This document shows positions 9,725-18,714 of a stretch of DNA of 64,000 nt, piece by piece. Source of the DNA: Lentilactobacillus parakefiri (GTDB taxonomy: Bacteria > Bacillota > Bacilli > Lactobacillales > Lactobacillaceae); assembly GCF_002157585.1 (NCBI RefSeq), contig NZ_BDGB01000079.1:93401-157400 (forward strand). Reading direction: 5' to 3'. The translations under genes and the position numbers were made by a program. The notes below the pieces were generated by a model. That model saw nothing but the letters and a program-made list of their open reading frames with translations, made no database searches and had not been told where the DNA came from. The first letter of the stretch is position 1; every line of letters starts with the position of its first letter.

Positions 9725-10690
9725 TTGGCTGATACTCAACAAGTTACAAGAGAGTTTATTATCTCCGACCCCAATGAATTATTACAAATTGTCGGAGCTC
9801 AGGATGAGTTCATTACAATTATTGAAGAAGGCATGGCGGTTTCGATCAATGTTTTCGGTAATTCACTGAGAGTGACCGGGCAGGATGAACCCGTTAATGT
9901 GACCCTACACATTTTGGAGAATATTCTTTCTTTAATTCAAAAGGGGATTAATATTAACAGCAGCGACTTCATCAGTGCGATGAATATGGCTCAAAACGGC
10001 ACGCTGGAGTACTTTAAAGATTTATATAATGAAGTACTCATTAAGGACGCAAAAGGCAAGGCGGTCCGTGTTAAGACCTTTGGGCAGCGTCAATATATTC
10101 AGGCAATTAAACATCATGATGTCGCCTTTGGCATTGGTCCAGCCGGTACTGGTAAGACTTATCTGGCCGTCGTCATGGCGATCGCTGCTTTGAAAAAAGG
10201 CACGGTTGACAAAATTGTTTTGACCCGTCCTGCAGTTGAAGCAGGCGAAAGCTTGGGCTTTTTGCCTGGTGATCTGAAAGAAAAGGTTGATCCTTATTTA
10301 CGACCAATCTATGACGCTCTGCACGCCATTTTAGGTGCTGAGCACACTGAGCGGTTGATGGATCGCGGAACGATTGAGATCGCTCCTTTGGCCTATATGC
10401 GTGGTCGAACCTTGGACAACGCCTTTGTCATTTTGGATGAGGCCCAAAACACGACCAACATGCAGATGAAGATGTTTTTGACCCGTTTGGGCTTTGGCTC
10501 CGAGATGATTGTGAATGGTGATATTTCACAGATAGATTTGCCAAAACACTCAACAAGTGGGTTGATTACCGCCCAAAAGATCTTGAAGGATATTGATCAA
10601 ATTGAATTTGTGACCTTCACTGCTAAAGATGTTGTCCGTCACCCAGTTGTTGCCAAAATCATTACTGCCTATGAAAAAAGCGGTAATTAA
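9725..10690 (+). CDS. phoH: PhoH family ATPase
   Basis: Cytosolic P-loop ATPase associated with RNA metabolism and found beside ybeY in most bacteria. The 321 residues include an N-terminal KH-like region and the PhoH ATPase core with Walker A GPAGTGKT (near residue 139), Walker B AFVILDEAQN (near residue 237) and the TRPAVEAGESLGFLPGD segment. The TTG start has AAAAGGAG eight bases upstream. A small hairpin lies at 9661-9688 in the leader. It starts a tight operon phoH-ybeY-dgkA-era-recO, which suggests a role alongside rRNA maturation. Confidence 0.95.
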   Translation: MADTQQVTREFIISDPNELLQIVGAQDEFITIIEEGMAVSINVFGNSLRVTGQDEPVNVTLHILENILSLIQKGININSSDFISAMNMAQNGTLEYFKDLYNEVLIKDAKGKAVRVKTFGQRQYIQAIKHHDVAFGIGPAGTGKTYLAVVMAIAALKKGTVDKIVLTRPAVEAGESLGFLPGDLKEKVDPYLRPIYDALHAILGAEHTERLMDRGTIEIAPLAYMRGRTLDNAFVILDEAQNTTNMQMKMFLTRLGFGSEMIVNGDISQIDLPKHSTSGLITAQKILKDIDQIEFVTFTAKDVVRHPVVAKIITAYEKSGN

Positions 10691-10718
10691 TCTCGAATAG
10701 ACTTGAGGAACTAATTTA

Positions 10719-11201
10719 ATGGATTTAGAAATTTACGATAAGACTGAAAAAGGGGTTTCAGAAAAAGACCAAAAATTGATCCGGGATGTCTTGGAATTTG
10801 CCGGATCTTACATTCATTTGGCTGACAACACTGAAATGTCAGTTACCCTAGTCAATAACGATGAAATTCACCAGATTAACAAAAAATATCGTGGTGTCGA
10901 CCGCGCAACCGACGTCATTAGTTTTGCGATTGAAGATGGTGACGATGATGATTTTCCAATCGTGATGGACGAAGCGTTAAAGGAATCTATTCCGGAAAAT
11001 ATTGGCGACATCTTCGTTTCGGTTGATAAAGTGGATGAACAGGCGGACTACCTTGGTCACTCGTTTGAACGAGAGCTGGGTTTCTTGTGTGTTCACGGTT
11101 TCTTGCACCTCAATGGTTACGATCATATGAAGAAAGCTGATGCGGATGTCATGTTTCCGCTTCAAAAAGAGATTTTAAATGCTTATGGACTCAAAAGGTA
11201 A
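10719..11201 (+). CDS. ybeY: Endoribonuclease YbeY (rRNA maturation factor)
   Basis: Zinc-dependent single-strand endoribonuclease involved in 16S rRNA 3' maturation and ribosome quality control. The 160 residues contain the defining metal site HGFLHLNGYDH (H-G-x-L-H-L-x-G-Y-D-H) near residue 128 and the upstream conserved RGVDRATDVISFA. Length fits the family. The 3' end overlaps dgkA by 23 bases, implying coupled translation. An AGACTTGAGGAACTAATTTA leader supplies the ribosome binding site (TGAGGA). Confidence 0.96.
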   Translation: MDLEIYDKTEKGVSEKDQKLIRDVLEFAGSYIHLADNTEMSVTLVNNDEIHQINKKYRGVDRATDVISFAIEDGDDDDFPIVMDEALKESIPENIGDIFVSVDKVDEQADYLGHSFERELGFLCVHGFLHLNGYDHMKKADADVMFPLQKEILNAYGLKR

Positions 11202-11586
11202 ACAAACGCCACAATTGGATAAAAACAAGTCGTTTTTTCAATCAGTCGGTCATGCTTTGGAAGGCATCAAGCGGCTTCTTTTGGAAGAGCGGAACTTTCG
11301 GATTGATTTAGTTGTGGCGATCATTGTGTTGACTTTTGCCGTCATCATGAAAATCAGCATTAACGAATGGCTTTGGCTGTTTGCCGCTTCTTTCTCGGTC
11401 ATTGGGTCGGAAGTCTTAAACACAGTGGTTGAAAACGTGGTTGACTTAATTGTCGGCCACCACTTTGACTCCCTGGCAAAAAGAGCCAAGGATGTTGCGG
11501 CTGGTGGTGTTTTGCTATCAGCCCTTTTTGCGGTGATCATTGGGATGCTGATTTTTATCCCAAGATTCATTGCATTACTAAATTAA
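11179..11586 (+). CDS. dgkA: Diacylglycerol kinase family protein (probably undecaprenol kinase)
   Basis: Small integral membrane lipid kinase of 135 residues. In Firmicutes this family phosphorylates undecaprenol to recycle the carrier lipid for peptidoglycan and teichoic acid. Three hydrophobic segments are seen, with the signature ERNFRIDLVVAI and the active-site helix SEVLNTVVENVVD. The start could be ATG 11179 or ATG 11185; the former overlaps ybeY by 23 bases and the latter by 17. It lies between ybeY and era, the conserved Firmicutes position. Substrate preference is inferred from the family, not shown. Confidence 0.93.
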   Translation: MLMDSKGKQTPQLDKNKSFFQSVGHALEGIKRLLLEERNFRIDLVVAIIVLTFAVIMKISINEWLWLFAASFSVIGSEVLNTVVENVVDLIVGHHFDSLAKRAKDVAAGGVLLSALFAVIIGMLIFIPRFIALLN

Positions 11587-11598
11587 GAGGAGTAGAAA

Positions 11599-12501
11599 AT
11601 GGATAATCCAGATTTTCATTCAGGCTTTATCGCCATTGTAGGTCGCCCAAACGTTGGCAAATCAACATTTTTAAACCGGGTCATTGGTCAAAAAATTGCG
11701 ATTATGAGCGACAAGCCGCAAACCACACGAAATAAGATTCAGGGGGTTTATACGACTAAAGAAGCTCAAATTGTCTTCATTGACACCCCCGGAATTCATA
11801 AGCCACAGAACAAACTTGGTGACTTTATGATGGAATCGGCTTTGTCTGCTCTAAAAGAGGTTGATGCAGTACTGTTTATGGTCAACGCAACTAAACATCG
11901 CGGTGCCGGGGATAATTTCATTATCGATCAATTAAAAAACGTTGATAAACCAATTTACCTGCTAATCAACAAGATCGATGAGATCTCACCCGATGACATT
12001 ATGCCAATTATTGAACAATACAAGAACGCTTTGACGTTCAAAGACGTTTACCCAATTTCAGCGCTTCAGGGAAATAATGTGCCAGAGTTGATCGACACGC
12101 TCATCAAAGAATTGCCGAACGGGCCCCAGTATTATCCAGCTGATGAAGTAACCGATCATCCCGAGCGGTTTGTCATTTCAGAACTGATCCGGGAAAAAGT
12201 ATTGGAATTAACCCGTCAAGAAATTCCCCATTCAACGGCGGTGGTCATTGAGAGCATTAAGACCGAAGACAGCCTCTTGAGAATCCGGGCAACGATCATC
12301 GTTGAGCGTGACGGTCAAAAGGGGATTGTCATTGGTAAGGGTGGTTCAATGTTGAAGAAGATTGGAACACTCGCCAGAAAAGACATCGAAAATATGATGG
12401 GCAACAAAGTCTTTCTAGAGCTTTGGGTTAAGGTCGAGCCTCACTGGCGCGACAAGGCCAATTTGCTTAATTCTTACGGTTACCGCAAAGACAACTACTA
12501 G
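11599..12501 (+). CDS. era: GTPase Era
   Basis: Essential GTPase that binds the 3' end of 16S rRNA and helps 30S assembly. The 300 residues have the G-domain motifs GRPNVGKST (residues 15-23), DTPGIHKP, and NKID, then a C-terminal KH domain with [15 protein letters not shown]. An AAGAGGAG site precedes the ATG. It sits between dgkA and recO with short gaps (12 bases each), consistent with a single transcript. Length and domain order are those of typical Era. Confidence 0.97.
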   Translation: MDNPDFHSGFIAIVGRPNVGKSTFLNRVIGQKIAIMSDKPQTTRNKIQGVYTTKEAQIVFIDTPGIHKPQNKLGDFMMESALSALKEVDAVLFMVNATKHRGAGDNFIIDQLKNVDKPIYLLINKIDEISPDDIMPIIEQYKNALTFKDVYPISALQGNNVPELIDTLIKELPNGPQYYPADEVTDHPERFVISELIREKVLELTRQEIPHSTAVVIESIKTEDSLLRIRATIIVERDGQKGIVIGKGGSMLKKIGTLARKDIENMMGNKVFLELWVKVEPHWRDKANLLNSYGYRKDNY

Positions 12502-12513
12502 AGGTGAATCACT

Positions 12514-13275
12514 TTGTCAAAAGGTCAGCGAACGGATTTTAATGGCATTTTGCTGTATACAAAAGCCTATCGGGAACATGACCTGCTGATAAAATTTCTG
12601 ACGAGGGAATTTGGCAAAAAGATGTTCCTGGTGAGAGGCGCCAAACGGCCACGCTTTAAGATGCGTTCAGCAATTCTACCGTTTACCTATGGGCTTTACG
12701 GGGGCGACGTTAAGGAGTCTGGACTGTCGTATATCCTTAATGACAAGCACTTGGAACATTTTCAAAATATCAGTGAAGATATCACCAAGAATGCCTATGC
12801 CACTTACATCATGTCCCTGATTGATCTGGCTTATCCAGATGGTCAGCAGATTGCTTCCTGGTACGATAAGCTGTTAGTCGGCCTGAGGTTGATTGATGAA
12901 GGATTTGATGAGCAAATCATCACTAATATCTTTGAGGTTCAGCTGCTTAATGCTTATGGGGTGGCGCCAAACTGGGTAGACTGTACGATCTGCCACCGCA
13001 CCGATCTGCCATTTGATTATTCTGAAGCCTATGGTGGGTTGCTATGCCAGAATCATTGGAATAAGGATCCATACCGAATGCATTTGGATGCCCGCACGAT
13101 TTACTATCTTCGGTTATTTTCTGTGGTTGACCTGTCTAAGTTAACCCATATTAAGGTGAATGATCGGACTAAAAAGGCGTTGCGGGAAGTTCTCGACCAG
13201 ATTTATTCACGAAGCGTCGGGGTCGTTCCGAAAAGTAAACACTTTATTGATCAGTTGGGCAAATTCAAATTGTGA
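12514..13275 (+). CDS. recO: DNA repair protein RecO
   Basis: Recombination mediator that works with RecR and RecF to load RecA on gapped DNA. The 253-residue protein has an N-terminal OB fold (FNGILLYTKAYREHDLLIKF) and a helical C-terminal domain with a cysteine-rich segment WVDCTICHRTDL...GGLLCQNH that resembles the zinc site of the family. The TTG start follows GAGGTGAATCAC. It is the last gene of the phoH operon; a perfect 10-bp inverted repeat lies just after the stop (13287-13310). Confidence 0.95.
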   Translation: MSKGQRTDFNGILLYTKAYREHDLLIKFLTREFGKKMFLVRGAKRPRFKMRSAILPFTYGLYGGDVKESGLSYILNDKHLEHFQNISEDITKNAYATYIMSLIDLAYPDGQQIASWYDKLLVGLRLIDEGFDEQIITNIFEVQLLNAYGVAPNWVDCTICHRTDLPFDYSEAYGGLLCQNHWNKDPYRMHLDARTIYYLRLFSVVDLSKLTHIKVNDRTKKALREVLDQIYSRSVGVVPKSKHFIDQLGKFKL

Positions 13276-13287
13276 TTGATAACGGCG

Positions 13288-13316
13288 TTGACAATCGTTT
13301 GATTGTCAACTATGAT
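13288..13316 (+). promoter_or_regulatory. Promoter of the glyQS T-box transcript
   Basis: TTGACA (13288-13293), 17 bases, TATGAT (13311-13316). The -35 lies in the left arm of a perfect inverted repeat (GTTGACAATC / GATTGTCAAC, 13287-13310) and the spacer holds the right arm, so the repeat may be an operator or a recO 3' hairpin. Confidence 0.8.
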
Positions 13317-13321
13317 TATTT

Positions 13322-13541
13322 TGAAATAAATAATTCAACTGTGACAAAAGAAATGGCAGGATAGACGCTGCAAGCGAGATCAGGATAGTGGGAGCTGATC
13401 ACCGTCGATGCTGGCAATGGCGCTTTTTGAGTTGAACAATTAAGTGCTGGTAGCAATACCAGAAGTAGGGTGGAACCGCGATTTCATCGTCCCTATGTTG
13501 AGTGGCTTAGTCTATAAGTCGTTGAACATAGGGACTTTTTT
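13322..13541 (+). ncRNA. T-box leader controlling glyQS (tRNA-Gly sensing)
   Basis: The leader contains the conserved T-box sequence AGGGTGGAACCGCG at 13467-13480, whose bulge pairs with the acceptor end of uncharged tRNA. An upstream Stem I region (about 13350-13425) holds GGC triplets at 13413-13415 and 13419-13421, candidates for the glycine specifier. A strong terminator follows (GTCCCTATGTT / AACATAGGGAC, 13489-13535, then T6). The T-box sequence can pair with the 5' strand of that hairpin to form the antiterminator. The downstream genes are glyQ and glyS, which fits a glycine-responsive element. The exact specifier was not resolved by folding. Confidence 0.93.
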
Positions 13542-13570
13542 ATGCGTTTTAATAATTAGGAGGAACATTT

Positions 13571-14497
13571 ATGACTGAAAAATTATCAGTTCAAGAGATT
13601 ATCCTGCGGCTGCAGCAATATTGGTCAGCCCAGGGATGTATGTTAATGCAGGCATACGATACCGAAAAAGGGGCCGGTACCATGAGCCCATACACGTTCT
13701 TGCGGGCAATTGGGCCAGAGCCTTGGAATGCGGCTTACGTGGAACCTTCCCGTCGCCCAGCCGATGGCCGCTACGGCGAGAACCCTAACCGTTTGTACCA
13801 ACACCATCAATTCCAAGTGATCATGAAGCCTTCTCCTGAAAACATTCAAGAATTATATCTCAACAGTTTAAAAGAATTAGGGATCAACCCACTTGAGCAC
13901 GATATTCGATTTGTCGAAGATAACTGGGAGAACCCATCAATGGGCTGTGCCGGTGTTGGTTGGGAAGTCTGGCTTGACGGAATGGAAATTACCCAATTCA
14001 CCTACTTCCAAATTGTTGGTGGTTTGGAAATGGATCCGGTTGCTTCAGAGATCACTTATGGATTGGAACGATTATCCTCATATGTTCAGGATGTTAACTC
14101 CGTCTTTGACCTAAACTGGTCTGACGACGTTAAGTATGGTGACATTTTCAAGGAGCCTGAATACGAGCATTCCAAATATAGTTTTGAGGTTTCTGACCAG
14201 GAAATGCTGTTGAACTTATTCAATGACTATGAACGTGAAGCTAAACGGCTCTTAGACCAAGATTTGGTTCATCCGGCTTATGACTACATTCTTAAGTGCA
14301 GCCATACCTTTAATTTGTTAGATGCCAGAGGAGCTGTTTCAGTGACTGAACGAGCCGGATACCTGTCCAGAATTCGGAACTTGGCTCGCTCGGTTGCCAA
14401 AGAATTTGTTGAAGCCCGAAAACGTCTCGGCTTCCCGCTGATTAAGGACGAAAAGAAACGCCAAGCATTATTAAAAGACGACAAGGAGGAGAAATAA
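13571..14497 (+). CDS. glyQ: Glycine--tRNA ligase alpha subunit
   Basis: Catalytic-fold alpha subunit of the heterotetrameric bacterial glycyl-tRNA synthetase. The 308 residues include [20 protein letters not shown], the class II motifs [17 protein letters not shown] and [19 protein letters not shown], and [10 protein letters not shown] (motif 3). AGGAGG lies before the ATG. The gene is preceded by a T-box leader with terminator and overlaps glyS by one base (TAATG), so the subunits are made in coupled fashion. Confidence 0.98.
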   Translation: MTEKLSVQEIILRLQQYWSAQGCMLMQAYDTEKGAGTMSPYTFLRAIGPEPWNAAYVEPSRRPADGRYGENPNRLYQHHQFQVIMKPSPENIQELYLNSLKELGINPLEHDIRFVEDNWENPSMGCAGVGWEVWLDGMEITQFTYFQIVGGLEMDPVASEITYGLERLSSYVQDVNSVFDLNWSDDVKYGDIFKEPEYEHSKYSFEVSDQEMLLNLFNDYEREAKRLLDQDLVHPAYDYILKCSHTFNLLDARGAVSVTERAGYLSRIRNLARSVAKEFVEARKRLGFPLIKDEKKRQALLKDDKEEK

Positions 14498-16578
14498 TGG
14501 CTAATCATTTCTTATTAGAAATCGGATTGGAAGAAATCCCTGCGCACGTGGTCACACCAAGTATTAACCAATTGAAGAAACGTGCCAGTGATTTCTTGAA
14601 AGAACAACGGATTTCCTTTTCTGAAATCAAAACATTCAGTACTCCCCGTCGTTTGGCACTTTACATTACCGATTTGGCTGATAAACAGCCCGATATTGAT
14701 AAATCAGTTAAGGGGCCTGCCAAAAAGATTGCCCAGGATAGTGATGGCAATTGGACCAAAGCCGCAATTGGCTTCTCACGTGGTCAAGGTGCAACTCCTG
14801 ATGATATTACCTTTAAGGATGTCAAGGGCGTTGAATACGTCTTCGTTGAAAAGCATATTGCAGGAAAATCGCTCAAGGAAATCTTACCAGGCATGAAGGA
14901 TGTCATTACTGCAATGACTTTCCCAACTATGATGAAATGGGGGACGTATTCATTTGAATATGTCCGTCCAATCAAATGGCTGGTGGCATTATTAAACGAT
15001 GAGGTCATCCCCTTCAAAATCCTGGATGTCGATACCGATCGGATTACCTCCGGCCACCGTTTCTTAGGGAAGGACATTGAGCTTTCCTCCGCCGACGAAT
15101 ACGAAGAAAAACTGACTGAACAGTTTGTAATTGCCGACGCCGCCAAACGCAAAGAATTAATTTCCAAGCAAATTAACAAGATTGCGGCTGATAACAACTG
15201 GAAGATCAATCTTGATCCTGATTTGCTGGAAGAGGTCAACAACTTAGTTGAATGGCCAACCGCGTTCTTTGGCAACTTTGATGAAAAATACCTTGCGATT
15301 CCTGATGAAGTCTTAATTACGTCTATGAAGGACCACCAACGCTTTTTCTACGTGACTGATCAAGACGGTAAGCTTTTACCGCACTTTATCTCAGTTCGTA
15401 ATGGTAACGATTATGACATTCAAAACGTGGTTGCCGGAAACGAAAAGGTGTTGACTGCCCGACTAGATGACGCAATGTTCTTCTATCAAGAAGATCAGAA
15501 GAAATCGATTGCCGATTACGTTGAGCGACTCAAGAAAGTCAGTTTCCACGACAAGATTTCAACGATGTATGAGAAGATGCAGCGGGTCCAAGTGATTGCC
15601 AAATACCTTGGGAATCTTGCCGGCTTATCAGAGCAGGAACTCAAAGATCTTGCCCGGGCTGCTTCTATTTACAAATTTGACCTGGTCACTGGGATGGTTG
15701 GCGAATTTGCGGAACTTCAGGGCGTTATGGGTAACAAATATGCCCAATTAAAGGATGAGGATCAAGCAGTTGCCACTGCGATTTCTGAACATTACATGCC
15801 AATTTCGGCAAATGGCGAGCTGCCAAAGACCAACGTTGGTTCAATTTTGGCAATTGCCGATAAGCTGGACAGTATTTTGACGTTCTTCTCAGCCGGAATG
15901 ATTCCAAGCGGCTCCAATGATCCTTATGCGCTGCGCCGTCAAGCAACCGGAGTTGTTCGAATTGTGGCTGACAAGCAGTTAAACTTTGATTTGGATCAAA
16001 CCTTGGATCTGCTGATTGATCGAGAAGACCAGGCATCAGTTGCACCAAAATTGGACATGAAAGCCCAAGTTTCTGCTGTGAGTGACTTCGTTAAAGACCG
16101 CATTAAACAGTACTTGGATGATCTGGGAGTTCGTTACGATATCGCCGATGCAGTTACCTCTGGCTCGCGCACCAATATTTTATTTAACATTGTCAGTGCT
16201 AAAACACTGCAGGATCATAAAGACGACGGTGATTTCAAAGATGTTATCGAATCACTGACTCGAGTTCAGCGGATTGCCAAGAAGGGATCCTTCAAGCAGG
16301 ATGACTTGACGGTTGATCCGGCTTTGTTTGAAAATGATTCTGAAAAAGAGTTGAATCAGGCTGTGACAGCGGCTGCCAAGGATTACACCCACCAAAGTGC
16401 TGAAGAAGATTTCGGCCGTTTGGCTCAGCTCAAGGATAAAATTAATGACTATTTTGACGCCACGATGGTGATGGCTAAAGATGAAAAACTGAAGAATAAT
16501 CACCTGCGTCAGCTCACAATGATTGCCAACATGATTATGTATCTTGGCGACCTCGATAAATTAGTTGTTAAAGGATAG
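14497..16578 (+). CDS. glyS: Glycine--tRNA ligase beta subunit
   Basis: Beta subunit of glycyl-tRNA synthetase, 693 residues, which provides tRNA recognition. It opens with the family signature FLLEIGLEEIPAHVV and contains TFSTPRRLALYI, the KWGTYSFEYVRPIKWLV segment and the HD-like region (GEFAELQGVMG, about residue 400), ending in an anticodon-binding domain. GACAAGGAGGAGAAATA before the ATG is both the end of glyQ and a strong ribosome binding site. Regulation is by the shared T-box. Confidence 0.98.
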   Translation: MANHFLLEIGLEEIPAHVVTPSINQLKKRASDFLKEQRISFSEIKTFSTPRRLALYITDLADKQPDIDKSVKGPAKKIAQDSDGNWTKAAIGFSRGQGATPDDITFKDVKGVEYVFVEKHIAGKSLKEILPGMKDVITAMTFPTMMKWGTYSFEYVRPIKWLVALLNDEVIPFKILDVDTDRITSGHRFLGKDIELSSADEYEEKLTEQFVIADAAKRKELISKQINKIAADNNWKINLDPDLLEEVNNLVEWPTAFFGNFDEKYLAIPDEVLITSMKDHQRFFYVTDQDGKLLPHFISVRNGNDYDIQNVVAGNEKVLTARLDDAMFFYQEDQKKSIADYVERLKKVSFHDKISTMYEKMQRVQVIAKYLGNLAGLSEQELKDLARAASIYKFDLVTGMVGEFAELQGVMGNKYAQLKDEDQAVATAISEHYMPISANGELPKTNVGSILAIADKLDSILTFFSAGMIPSGSNDPYALRRQATGVVRIVADKQLNFDLDQTLDLLIDREDQASVAPKLDMKAQVSAVSDFVKDRIKQYLDDLGVRYDIADAVTSGSRTNILFNIVSAKTLQDHKDDGDFKDVIESLTRVQRIAKKGSFKQDDLTVDPALFENDSEKELNQAVTAAAKDYTHQSAEEDFGRLAQLKDKINDYFDATMVMAKDEKLKNNHLRQLTMIANMIMYLGDLDKLVVKG

Positions 16579-16870
16579 GTTTGAGGGTTAATATTTGTGC
16601 TAATTTGCCTTTTATGATACTATTTAAATACGTATCGCCAGTAAAACAGAGTGGGACATAAAGCGGTTAGTTTCCAGAATATAAGCAAGAAATCCGAATA
16701 TCCTGGGTTTGGATATTTGGATTTCTTGCTTATATGGCCGGAAACTGCTTTATTTCCCACGTTTCTGCAAGGCAATATTCGAAATTATAAGTAGGGGTGA
16801 GACGAAATCTGTTTTTGTCCCACCTTGCTTTACAGGTATTGATTCAGTTTTAAAGATGGGAGGCGAAGTA
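16579..16870. other. Intergenic region glyS-dnaG
   Basis: The 292 bases hold palindromic repeat R2 (16651-16760), then a smaller hairpin at 16794-16824 (GGTGAGACGAAA / TTTTTGTCCCACC) without a proper T-run. No gene is seen; an open frame from 16709 into dnaG crosses R2 and is not a plausible N-terminus. Confidence 0.6.
16651..16760 (-). repeat. Long palindromic repeat, copy R2
   Basis: GTGGGACATAAAGCGG...GCTTTATTTCCCAC arms with inner stem ATATAAGCAAGAAATCC / GGATTTCTTGCTTATAT. In inverted orientation it matches R1 (2621-2730) over all 110 bases with about six differences. A C-to-A change in one inner arm is matched by G-to-T in the other, and an A-to-G in the outer arm by T-to-C opposite, preserving pairing. 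GTTTCTGCAAGG follows, also present beside R1 and R3. Confidence 0.85.
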
Positions 16871-18697
16871 ATGGCGAAGATCCCAGAAGATGTGATTGAA
16901 GAAATCAGGTCACAGGTTAACATTGTTGACGTTGTTTCCCAGTTTGTTCAATTGAAACAGTCCGGAAAGAATTTATTTGGTCTTTGTCCGTTTCATGAGG
17001 AGCGGACCCCATCTTTTTCAGTCTCGGAAGACAAACAGATTTTTCATTGTTTTAGCTGTGGTCGGGGCGGTAACGTCTTTAAATTTATCATGGAGCTGCA
17101 GAATGTTTCCTTCCCTGAGGCGGTTAAAAAGGTCGCTGAGATGGAAAACATTCCTGTCGAGGAGAAGTATTTCCGTGAAAGCGGTCCGTCACAGTCAAGT
17201 CCTGAAAATACGCAGCAAAAAGAACTCATTGATTTGCATGAACAAAGCGTTAAGCTGTATCATCACATTTTGACCAACACTAAGATGGGTCAGCCGGCGC
17301 TTGACTATCTCCACAAACGGGGAGTCAGTGATGAGACGATCACGACGTACCAACTGGGATACGCACCGGCTCAGAGACTGCTCAAACCATTCTTCGATGA
17401 ACGCAAGGTTGATTTTCAATTACTCCGGAAGTCCGGTTTGTTTTCTGAAGACCAGGACGGTAACCTACGAGATCGCTTCGTCGATCGGGTGATGTACCCG
17501 ATTCGAAATGGAACGGGTCAAACGATTGCCTTTTCCGGCCGGCTGCTGACGACTGATTCAGATATGCCAAAGTACCTGAACAGTCCAGAGACTGACATTT
17601 TCAACAAACGAAAAGTCTTATTCAATTTGGATTTGGCCCTGTCAAATATTCGTACTGGTGAACCGGCCATTTTATTCGAAGGCTACATGGATGTGATTAC
17701 TGCATTTCAAGCAGGGGTTAAATCCGGGATTGCCTCGATGGGAACCAGCTTGACCGAGCAACAGATCTATGACATTAAACGAATCACCCACGAAGTCGTG
17801 ATTTCCTACGATGGTGACACCCCTGGACAAAAAGCAATCAAGCGGGCCATTGATTCATTCAATGAACAAAAGAGTCATTTGGTCATGAAAATTATCTCGA
17901 TACCCGATGGGATGGATCCTGATGAATTCATTCGCAAAAAGGGCGCCGAAGATTTTAAACAATTGATTGACCACGCTCAGGCCCCAATTGAGTTTGAGTT
18001 AAATTATCTCAAAAAACAATACAATTTGGACTCTGAAGTTGATCAGAGCAGTTACATTGCTGAAGCTTTAAAACTGATTAGCAGAGTTGATTCCAGCATT
18101 TCGCGGGATCTTTACCTCAACCGGTTGGCGGATGAATTTTCAGTGGCCAAGCAATTACTGCAGCAGCAGTTAGCACCACTGATCAAACAATCTGCTCCAG
18201 CGGCTGAAACGCACCCGTACCATAAACAGGTTCAAACTGTTAAACAGCAAAAGCATTTCTCGTTAGTCGAGAAAGCCGAAATGCAGCTGATGAACCGCAT
18301 GCTGCACTACCATGATATTTGGTTAAAGGTAAGTAATGTTTCGGGGTTCTCATTTGTTGATGAACAGTACCAAATGTTGTACCTTTTAGCCGAGGGGTAT
18401 TTTACCAAATTCGATGATTATAATGTCGCCACTTTCAGCAACCTGATTTCCGAAGACTCACTGCAAAGTCTCTTAGTTGATGTCGATATGCTCGAGCTCC
18501 CGGATAATCCGACCAATGCTGAAATTGACAGTTATCTAAACATCTTAATGCATCGAGCCCCGGTAGAGGAAAAGTTAAAAAAAAAGCGGGCAGAACTCAA
18601 GCAAGCCGTTAAGATTGGTGATGTTGACAAGCAACGTGCCTTAACGATTGAGATTGTTAAGCTTGAACAACAGAAGAGAATGAAGCAACAAGTATAA
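16871..18697 (+). CDS. dnaG: DNA primase
   Basis: Synthesises RNA primers for the replication fork. The 608-residue product begins at ATG 16871, which has GGGAGG about seven bases upstream; an in-frame extension to 16709 runs through repeat R2 and is rejected. The CHC2 zinc finger ([13 protein letters not shown]...[11 protein letters not shown], residues 40-65), the Toprim domain ([15 protein letters not shown] near residue 265, [11 protein letters not shown]) and a helicase-binding C-terminus are all present. It is followed by rpoD 17 bases on, the classic dnaG-rpoD pair. Confidence 0.97.
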   Translation: MAKIPEDVIEEIRSQVNIVDVVSQFVQLKQSGKNLFGLCPFHEERTPSFSVSEDKQIFHCFSCGRGGNVFKFIMELQNVSFPEAVKKVAEMENIPVEEKYFRESGPSQSSPENTQQKELIDLHEQSVKLYHHILTNTKMGQPALDYLHKRGVSDETITTYQLGYAPAQRLLKPFFDERKVDFQLLRKSGLFSEDQDGNLRDRFVDRVMYPIRNGTGQTIAFSGRLLTTDSDMPKYLNSPETDIFNKRKVLFNLDLALSNIRTGEPAILFEGYMDVITAFQAGVKSGIASMGTSLTEQQIYDIKRITHEVVISYDGDTPGQKAIKRAIDSFNEQKSHLVMKIISIPDGMDPDEFIRKKGAEDFKQLIDHAQAPIEFELNYLKKQYNLDSEVDQSSYIAEALKLISRVDSSISRDLYLNRLADEFSVAKQLLQQQLAPLIKQSAPAAETHPYHKQVQTVKQQKHFSLVEKAEMQLMNRMLHYHDIWLKVSNVSGFSFVDEQYQMLYLLAEGYFTKFDDYNVATFSNLISEDSLQSLLVDVDMLELPDNPTNAEIDSYLNILMHRAPVEEKLKKKRAELKQAVKIGDVDKQRALTIEIVKLEQQKRMKQQV

Positions 18698-18714
18698 CTT
18701 CAGGAGGCGTTTTG

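Noticed and set aside
16709..16870. 54-residue N-terminal extension of DnaG
   Set aside because: It is encoded inside repeat R2 and a hairpin, while ATG 16871 has a GGGAGG site and matches the normal DnaG start.
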